Assembly (NCBI GenBank): GCA_030039105.1
Contig: JASHQO010000397.1
Span: 1 to 18,055, forward strand
DNA from: Xanthobacteraceae bacterium
GTDB taxonomy: Bacteria; Pseudomonadota; Alphaproteobacteria; Rhizobiales; Xanthobacteraceae
Direction: 5' to 3'
Length of the DNA stretch: 18,055 bases
A program made the translations under genes and the position numbers. This document shows positions 13,077 through 18,055 of this stretch, one piece after another (position 1 is the stretch's first letter; each line of letters opens with the position of its first letter). Below the pieces are notes generated by a model that made no database searches, had not been told where the DNA came from, and worked only from the letters and a program-made list of their open reading frames with translations.

Positions 13077-14549
13077 ATGACCAGGGACGCACGCATTTCG
13101 CGCCGCGGCGCGATCAAGGCCACGCTTGCCGCGGGCGCCGTGGCCGGCAGCGGATTGTCGCGAACCGCGGCGGCCGACGACCTGCGCCGCTTCGACCGGC
13201 AGCAGAGCATCGATCCGAAGAGCCGCATCGTGCTCAAGGGCGGCACCATCGTCAGCATGGACGACAAGGTCGGCGACCTCGCCAAGGGCGACGTCCTGAT
13301 CGAAGGCACGAAAATCTCCGCCATCGCGCCGGAGATCAACGCCGACGCGCAGGTGATCGACGCGCTCGATTGCATCGTCGCGCCGGGCCTGGTCGACTGC
13401 CACCGCCATTCCTGGGAAGCGCAGCTTCGCCGCATCAATCCCAATTCGCCGACGCTCGCCGACTACATGAACGCGACGCATCAGTCGTTCGCGAAATTCT
13501 ATCGACCTTTAGATCATTATGTCGGCAACTATCTCACCGCCATGGGCTGCATCGACGCCGGCGTCACCTGTGTGATCGACAATTCGCATAATTCGCGCAG
13601 CGCCGCCCATTCCGACGCCGCGGTCGAGGCGCTGTTCGATTCCGGCATCCGCGCCGTGCACGCGTCCGGGCCGCCCGGCGCCGGCGACTGGGATCATCAG
13701 TGGCCGCAGGACCTCGGGCGGTTGCAGAGGAAGTATTTCTCGTCCACCGAGCAGCTCGTGACGTTACGCATGTTCTCGGGCCCGATTCGCGAGAACTGGG
13801 CGGTGGCGCGCAAGCTCGGGCTTCGCATTACCACCGAATTCCAGGGCCCACAGCAGGCGGCGCTGCTCGATCCGTTGGCGACCGACAAGCTGGTCGGTCC
13901 CGACAATACTTTCAACCACTGCGGCGCCTTGCCGGAGCGCACCTGGCAAATCTTCCTCGACTCCGGCGCGAACATAAACGTCTGCCCGCGCTCGGACGCG
14001 CAATATGCGCTCGGCGAAGGCGTCTGCGCCCTGCAGCACGCCTGGGACCACGGCATCAAGCCGGGCTTCTCCGTCGACAACGAGACCTCCTACTCGACCG
14101 ACATGTTCATGGAAATGCGGATGGCGCTCTACATCCAGCGCGCGGTGGCGCACAACCGCCGCTTCCAGGGCGACCAGAATCCGCCGAAGCCGCTGATGGT
14201 GCGCGACGTGCTTTATTGCGCGACCAGGGGCGGCGCCCATTGCGCCGGCCTCGACGACAAGATCGGCTCGCTGGCGCCCGGCAAGGAAGCCGACCTGATC
14301 GTCATCCGCACCGACGATATCAACCTCTATCCGTCCAACAACGCGGTCGGCACCGTGGTGCAGGCCGCCGAGCGCAGCAATGTCGACACCGTCATCATCG
14401 GCGGCCGGGTGCGCAAATATCGCGGCCGCGTGGTCGGCCTCGATATGGTCGGGCTGAAGGCGATGATCGACGAGTCGCGCAATCACCTGTTCACCGCCGC
14501 CGGCTACAAGCCCGACATTTTCGCCGAGCTGCTCCCGAAGTTGTCCTAG
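13077..14549 (+). CDS. Tat-exported amidohydrolase (ATZ/TRZ-like), with an altered metal ligand
   Basis: This is a 490-residue member of the metal-dependent amidohydrolase superfamily. The N-terminus carries a twin-arginine signal (ISRRGAIKATLAAGAVAG, RR at 9-10, a weak hydrophobic core) with probable cleavage near AAA-DD at 33-34, so it should fold in the cytoplasm and act in the periplasm. HxH is H109/H111 (DCHRHSWE), a later His is H281 (FNHCGA) and the catalytic Asp is D334 (FSVDNETS). At strand five, where relatives usually have ITTH, this protein has ITTE (E254), a His-to-Glu change at a metal ligand. Such enzymes deaminate or hydrolyse ring C-N bonds; the substrate is unknown. GGGAGGA precedes the ATG by 6 nt. 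It lies between the ring-attack genes and the importer, fitting a role in freeing a transportable product. Confidence 0.88.
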   Translation: MTRDARISRRGAIKATLAAGAVAGSGLSRTAAADDLRRFDRQQSIDPKSRIVLKGGTIVSMDDKVGDLAKGDVLIEGTKISAIAPEINADAQVIDALDCIVAPGLVDCHRHSWEAQLRRINPNSPTLADYMNATHQSFAKFYRPLDHYVGNYLTAMGCIDAGVTCVIDNSHNSRSAAHSDAAVEALFDSGIRAVHASGPPGAGDWDHQWPQDLGRLQRKYFSSTEQLVTLRMFSGPIRENWAVARKLGLRITTEFQGPQQAALLDPLATDKLVGPDNTFNHCGALPERTWQIFLDSGANINVCPRSDAQYALGEGVCALQHAWDHGIKPGFSVDNETSYSTDMFMEMRMALYIQRAVAHNRRFQGDQNPPKPLMVRDVLYCATRGGAHCAGLDDKIGSLAPGKEADLIVIRTDDINLYPSNNAVGTVVQAAERSNVDTVIIGGRVRKYRGRVVGLDMVGLKAMIDESRNHLFTAAGYKPDIFAELLPKLS

Positions 14550-14555
14550 CCGGCT

Positions 14556-14637
14556 CGTCATTGCGAGGAGCGGAGCGACGAAGCAATCCGGGTGGCGCCG
14601 CTGCGCCGGATTGCTTCGCTCCCCGCTCGCAATGACG
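14556..14637. repeat. Palindromic repeat, GTCATTGCGAG type, after the amidohydrolase
   Basis: Terminal arms CGTCATTGCGAG (14556-14567) and CTCGCAATGACG (14626-14637) are perfect, and AGCAATCCGG pairs with CCGGATTGCT inside. The first and last 12 bp are identical to the ends of the element at 2321-2405. It starts 6 nt after the amidohydrolase stop. Unlike that copy, no long flanking direct repeat is seen here. Confidence 0.88.
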
Positions 14638-14690
14638 GGGCCCGATTTCGGGCCGGCCTCCCTGAGACAACTTGGCGTGCGGCGGCGCTG

Positions 14691-14782
14691 TTGCGCAAAC
14701 AAGCGCCACTTTCTACAAATGGCGCTCGGATCTATTCCGCCGGGACGAGCCCGCGCGTCGCGCGGGCCTAAGGAGAACGACA
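14691..14782 (+). promoter_or_regulatory. Candidate promoter and two-hairpin leader before the importer binding-protein gene
   Basis: TTGCGC (14691-14696) and TACAAA (14714-14719), spaced 17 bp, form a weak sigma-70-like pair. A 7-bp inverted repeat AGCGCCA/TGGCGCT (14702-14708 and 14720-14726) overlaps the -10, and an 8-bp GC-only stem GCCCGCGC/GCGCGGGC (14749-14767) ends 2 nt before AAGGAG of the next gene. The first could be an operator and the second a hairpin controlling ribosome access. The importer may therefore be transcribed separately from the oxygenase genes. Confidence 0.35.
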
Positions 14783-15964
14783 ATGATCAGACCCTTGATT
14801 GCAGGGACCGCTGCGCTCGCGCTGCTTGCCGCTTCGGGCATGGCAGCTTCGGCGCAGCAGAAGACCGTCAAGATCGGCTTCATCTCGACCTTCAGCGGCC
14901 CGGCCGCCGCGATCGGCAACGACATGCGCAACTCGTTCGAGCTCGGCCTCGATCACCTCAACCGCAAGATCGGCGGCCTGCCGGTCGAGGTGATCTACGA
15001 GGACGACGAGATCAAGCCGGAAGTCGGCGTGCAGAAGACGCAGAAGCTGATCGAATCCGACCACGTCGATTTTATCGTCGGCTATATCTGGTCGAACGTG
15101 ATCCTGGCGGCGCTCAAGCCGCTCACCGATTCGAAGACCATGACCGTCGTCACCAATGCGGGCGCGTCGCAACTCGCCGGCGAGCTGTGCTCGCCCTATG
15201 TGTTCTCGACCTCGTGGCAGAACGATCAGACGCCGGCCGCGGTCGGCCGCTACATGAACGACAAGGGCGTCAAGACCGCGTTCCTGATCGGCCCGAACTA
15301 CGCCGCCGGCAAGGACATGCTGGCCGGCGTGCAGACCACGTTCAAGGGCCGGATCGTCGGCCAGGAGCTGACGCGCTGGCCCGATCAGCTCGACTTCTCC
15401 GCCGAGCTGTCGAAGGCGCGCTCGCTCAATCCCGACGCCATCTTCGCGTTCTATCCGGGCGGCGCCGGCGTGCAGTTCGTCACCCAATACGCGCAGTCCG
15501 GCCTCAAGGGCCAGATTCCGCTCTACACCGCATTCACCATCGACGAGCTGTCGCTGCCGCGGCTGAAGGATCTTGCCATCGGCATTCCCGGCGCGCAGGA
15601 GTGGGTCAACGACCTGCCGAACGACACCAACAAGAAGTTCGTCGCCGACTACAAGGCCAAGTACAAGACCTCGCCGTCGTTCTACGGCGCGCAGACCTAT
15701 GACGCCGTCAACCTGATCGACAGCGCGGTGAAGGCGGTCAACGGCGACCTCGCCAATAAGGACGGCATGCGCAAGGAAATGGAGAAGGCCGACTTCAAGT
15801 CGGTGCGCGGCGGCTTCCGCTTCGGCAACAACCACATCCCGATCCAGAATTTCTACCTGCAGGATGCGGTCAAGACCGCCGACGGCAATTACGCGCTGAA
15901 GACCGTGTCCCTCATCGTCAAGGACGACCAGGACCGCTTCCACGACAAGTGCCCGATGAAGTGA
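14783..15964 (+). CDS. ABC transporter substrate-binding protein, branched-chain-amino-acid (LivK) type
   Basis: This 393-residue periplasmic binding protein (type 1 fold) has a Sec signal, MIRPLIAGTAALALLAASGM and on to ASA, with likely cleavage after A24; no lipobox cysteine is present. Mature features include KIGFISTFSGPAAAIG, the early substrate-loop region, EDDEIKPEVGVQKTQKLIES, and FIVGYIWSNVILAA in the first lobe, then GPNYAAGKDM and AFYPGGAGVQF in the second. The Liv-type family carries branched-chain amino acids but also aromatic acids in Rhodopseudomonas-type bacteria. Given the oxygenase and amidohydrolase just upstream, an aromatic acid or related compound is a fair guess. AAGGAGAA lies about 6 nt before the ATG at 14783, which makes this start secure. 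Permease genes follow after a repeat. Confidence 0.92.
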   Translation: MIRPLIAGTAALALLAASGMAASAQQKTVKIGFISTFSGPAAAIGNDMRNSFELGLDHLNRKIGGLPVEVIYEDDEIKPEVGVQKTQKLIESDHVDFIVGYIWSNVILAALKPLTDSKTMTVVTNAGASQLAGELCSPYVFSTSWQNDQTPAAVGRYMNDKGVKTAFLIGPNYAAGKDMLAGVQTTFKGRIVGQELTRWPDQLDFSAELSKARSLNPDAIFAFYPGGAGVQFVTQYAQSGLKGQIPLYTAFTIDELSLPRLKDLAIGIPGAQEWVNDLPNDTNKKFVADYKAKYKTSPSFYGAQTYDAVNLIDSAVKAVNGDLANKDGMRKEMEKADFKSVRGGFRFGNNHIPIQNFYLQDAVKTADGNYALKTVSLIVKDDQDRFHDKCPMK

Positions 15965-15997
15965 AGACTTCCGAGGCAGGCATAATGCAAGCGGATC

Positions 15998-16087
15998 GTC
16001 ATGGCCGGGCTTGTCCCGGCCATCCACGTCTTACTTGCTGAAAGGCTCTGCCAAGCCGTGGATGCCCGCGACAAGCGCGGGCATGAC
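15998..16087. repeat. Palindromic repeat inside the Liv-type transporter operon
   Basis: It opens GTCATGGCCGGGCTTGTCCC and closes GGGCATGAC at 16087. It contains the perfect stem GGCCGGG/CCCGGCC and the outer ATCCACG/CGTGGAT pair. Its left 35 bp match 9901-9935 with one mismatch, and the two lie in the same orientation. The insert separates the binding-protein gene from its permease genes, a junction that is normally close-packed. Confidence 0.85.
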
Positions 16088-16112
16088 GAGGTGGTGAAGG
16101 CTGCGACGCACC

Positions 16113-17030
16113 ATGCTCTACTTCATCGAGCAGTTCCTCAACGGCGTGCAGCTCGGCATGCTGTTGTTCCTGCTCGCCGCCGGGCTGACGCTGATCTTCG
16201 GCATCATGGACCTGGTCAACCTGGCGCACGGCTCGCTCTACATGCTCGGCGCCTATTTCGCCGCGACGTTTGCCGCCTTCACCGGCAGCTTCGTGCTCGG
16301 CGCCGCGCTGGCGCTGGCCGCGACCTTCGTCTGCGGCGTGGCGCTGGAGATCATCGCCATCAGGCCGCTTTACGGCCGCAACCACCTCGACCATGTGCTC
16401 GGCACCTTCGGGCTGCTGCTGTTCTTCAACGAGCTGGTGCGGCTGATCTGGGGACCGGCCGGCATGACGCTGTCGCTGCCGGGCGAAATGCTGACCGCGG
16501 TGCAGATTCTGCCCCACGTCTACTATCCGGCCTATCGCCTCGTCATCATCGCCGCGACTCTCGTGGTGGCGGCGCTGCTCTATATCGTCGTCATGCGCAC
16601 CAGGCTCGGCATGCTGATCCGCGCCGGCGCCTCGAACCGCGAGATGGTCGGCGCGCTGGGCGTCAACATCAAATTGCTCTACACGCTGGTGTTCGGGCTC
16701 GGCGCCGCGCTCGCCGGCTTCGCCGGCCTGATGCAGGCGCCGATCCTCACCGTGCAGATCGGCATGGGCGAGAACATTCTGATCCTCGCCTTCGTCGTCA
16801 TCATCATCGGCGGCATCGGCTCGATCCGCGGCGCCTTCGTCGCCGCCATCATCGTCGGCCTGATCGACACCGTCGGCCGCGCCTTCCTGCCGGATCTGCT
16901 GCGCGCCGCGCTCAGCACCAACGCCGCGCTGACCTTGGCGCCGGCGCTGTCCTCGATGCTGATCTACATGTTGATGGCAGGCATTCTGGTGTTCCGCCCC
17001 GAAGGCCTGTTTCCGGCGGCGAGCCGATGA
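16113..17030 (+). CDS. ABC transporter permease, LivH type
   Basis: This 305-residue integral membrane protein has about eight hydrophobic helices. It opens with the LivH-type segment FLNGVQLGMLLFLLAAGLTLIFGIMDLVNLAHGSLYMLGAY, where the NLAHGS loop is a family hallmark. GASNREMVGALGVNI (about residues 173-187) matches the cytoplasmic coupling loop that contacts the ATPases, and GGIGSIRGAFVAA is the conserved late glycine-rich segment. With LivM it forms the membrane channel for ligand delivered by the binding protein at 14783. The start at 16113 has only a GAAGG about 12 nt upstream, and translation may be affected by the palindromic repeat ending at 16087. Its TGA overlaps the next ATG (ATGA), indicating coupled translation. 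Confidence 0.92.
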   Translation: MLYFIEQFLNGVQLGMLLFLLAAGLTLIFGIMDLVNLAHGSLYMLGAYFAATFAAFTGSFVLGAALALAATFVCGVALEIIAIRPLYGRNHLDHVLGTFGLLLFFNELVRLIWGPAGMTLSLPGEMLTAVQILPHVYYPAYRLVIIAATLVVAALLYIVVMRTRLGMLIRAGASNREMVGALGVNIKLLYTLVFGLGAALAGFAGLMQAPILTVQIGMGENILILAFVVIIIGGIGSIRGAFVAAIIVGLIDTVGRAFLPDLLRAALSTNAALTLAPALSSMLIYMLMAGILVFRPEGLFPAASR

Positions 17031-17974
17031 GCGAACCGTTTCGGCTCAATCCGCGCAACGCCGTCATTGCCGGCCTGCTCGTCTTCCTGGCGCTGCTGCC
17101 GCTCTACACCGCACTGAGCGGCAATAGCTTCGTGATGACATTGTTCACCCGCGTGCTGATCCTCGCCATGGCGGCCGTCAGCCTCAATCTCATCATGGGT
17201 TATGGCGGCATGGTGAGCTTCGGCCACGCCGTCTATCTCGGCCTCGGCGGCTATGCCGTCGGCATTTTGGCGAAGGAAGGATTCGGCTCGGGCCTGCTGC
17301 AATGGCCGGCCGCGATCGCGGTGTCGGCGCTGTTCGCGCTCGTCGTCGGCGCGCTCAGCCTGCGCACCCGCGGCGTCTATTTCATCATGATCACGCTCGC
17401 CTTCGCGCAGATGGTCTATTACGTCGCCATCGGGCTCGACCGCTACGGCGGCGACGACGGACTGACCATCTACAAGCGCAGCCGATTCGGCATCGTCGAT
17501 CTCAACAACAGGACGCTGTTCTACTATCTGTGCTTCGCGCTGCTGCTGGCGAGCATTTATCTGGTCTCGCGCGTGGTCAATTCGCGCTTCGGATTGGCGA
17601 TCCAGGGCGCGCGCTCCAACGAGCGGCGCATGCGCGCCATCGGCTTTGCGGTGTTTCGCTACAGGCTCGTCTGCTTCGTCATTGCCGGCGCACTGTGCGG
17701 GCTGGCCGGCGCGCTGCTCGCCAATCACACCAACTTCATCAGCCCGGCGATGATGTTCTGGACCCGCTCCGGCGATCTCATGGTCATGGTCGTGCTCGGC
17801 GGCCTGGCGACACCGTTCGGCCCGCTGATCGGCACGGTGACCTATCTGCTGCTGGAGGAGGCGCTGTCGCGCGTCACCGAATATCCCGGCCTCATCCTTG
17901 GACCTACGCTGCTCCTGGTCGCGATCTATTTGCACGGCGGCATCCACAGCCTTCTGCAGAGGCGCACGTCGTGA
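17027..17974 (+). CDS. ABC transporter permease, LivM type
   Basis: This 315-residue multi-helix membrane protein has the LivM marks LNLIMGYGGMVSFGHAVYLG near residues 55-74 (the GxxSxGH-type motif), TRGVYFIMITLAFAQMVYYV, GARSNERRMRAIGF (the coupling loop to the ATPases), and a late GGLATPFGPLIG segment. It pairs with the LivH-type permease whose stop overlaps its ATG by four bases. The frame remains open upstream for hundreds of bases, but the coupled ATG at 17027 starting MSEPFRLNPRN is preferred. Its stop overlaps the GTG start of the next gene (GTGA), so three transporter genes are translationally chained. Transport specificity probably follows the binding protein and cannot be read from the permease. 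Confidence 0.92.
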   Translation: MSEPFRLNPRNAVIAGLLVFLALLPLYTALSGNSFVMTLFTRVLILAMAAVSLNLIMGYGGMVSFGHAVYLGLGGYAVGILAKEGFGSGLLQWPAAIAVSALFALVVGALSLRTRGVYFIMITLAFAQMVYYVAIGLDRYGGDDGLTIYKRSRFGIVDLNNRTLFYYLCFALLLASIYLVSRVVNSRFGLAIQGARSNERRMRAIGFAVFRYRLVCFVIAGALCGLAGALLANHTNFISPAMMFWTRSGDLMVMVVLGGLATPFGPLIGTVTYLLLEEALSRVTEYPGLILGPTLLLVAIYLHGGIHSLLQRRTS

Positions 17975-18055
17975 ACCAGCCGTTGCTGCAAATTGACGGT
18001 CTCACCCGGCGCTTCGGCGGCGTCGTCGCCGCCGACGCCATCACGCTCGATATCC
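17971..18055 (+). CDS. ABC transporter ATPase, LivG type, N-terminal fragment (cut by window edge)
   Basis: Only 28 codons are visible before the window ends. The fragment reads MNQPLLQIDGLTRRFGGVVA (GTG taken as Met) and then ADAITLDI, the usual first two strands of a LivG-type ATPase, in which L-x-R-x-FGGv-x-A-x-D positions precede the Walker A loop. The Walker A itself lies beyond the edge. The GTG start overlaps the LivM-type stop (GTGA), which ties the gene to the importer operon. It would energise uptake, probably with a LivF partner farther right. Confidence 0.8.
   Translation, partial: MNQPLLQIDGLTRRFGGVVAADAITLDI

Noticed and set aside
11987..13444. Long minus-strand open frame (485 codons) opposite the decarboxylase-like and amidohydrolase genes
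   Set aside because: The plus-strand proteins have clear family motifs, whereas this frame has none and crosses a gene boundary.
16001..17974. Apparent 657-residue extension of the LivM-type permease
   Set aside because: The upstream half is an out-of-frame reading of the LivH-type gene; the coupled ATG at 17027 gives the normal permease.

Overview
The window is high-GC DNA (strong G/C bias at third codon positions) with the gene content and intergenic palindromes of a soil-type alphaproteobacterium. Hyphomicrobiales near Bradyrhizobium, Rhodopseudomonas or Xanthobacteraceae is the best guess. This is inferred from Liv-type transport beside aromatic-type oxygenases, a PHA-granule regulatory gene, and repeat types I recall from that group; it was not tested by a search.

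Left part (1-6856), all on the minus strand. Reading in the direction of transcription: an alpha/beta hydrolase (6856-6062), two closely related tandem luciferase-like (LLM) flavin oxidoreductases (5996-4728 and 4597-3407), then, after a hairpin and a short AT-rich gap, pyrK-pyrD-pyrC-pyrE (3277 to the left edge). The pyrimidine genes encode a class 1B NAD-linked dihydroorotate dehydrogenase (PyrD catalytic subunit plus PyrK Fe-S/flavin subunit), a type II dihydroorotase and orotate phosphoribosyltransferase. Together they convert carbamoyl-aspartate to OMP. PyrK, PyrD and PyrC could also run backwards from orotate.

Middle part (7116-8343): a second, unrelated alpha/beta hydrolase on the plus strand, convergent with a small PHA-system gene that is divergent from the next operon.

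Right part (8400-18055), all on the plus strand: a glutamine-synthetase-like ligase, Rieske ring-hydroxylating oxygenase large and small subunits, a 4,5-dihydroxyphthalate-decarboxylase-like protein, a Tat-exported amidohydrolase, and a branched-chain-amino-acid-type ABC importer (binding protein, two permeases, start of an ATPase). I read this as a catabolic locus. One possible scheme is that the periplasmic amidohydrolase trims a substrate, the Liv-type importer takes up the product, the GS-like enzyme may gamma-glutamylate an amine as in aniline degradation, and the Rieske oxygenase and decarboxylase-like protein attack the ring. The substrate cannot be read from the sequence. No ferredoxin, Rieske reductase, flavin reductase or transcriptional regulator is present in the window.

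Nearly every intergenic gap is occupied by a short palindromic repeat (about 28-111 bp, at least four types). One sits exactly at the pyrK-pyrD junction between perfect 19-bp direct repeats that preserve both genes. No tRNA, rRNA, CRISPR array, insertion sequence or origin was seen, and no gene-free stretch exceeds 300 bases.
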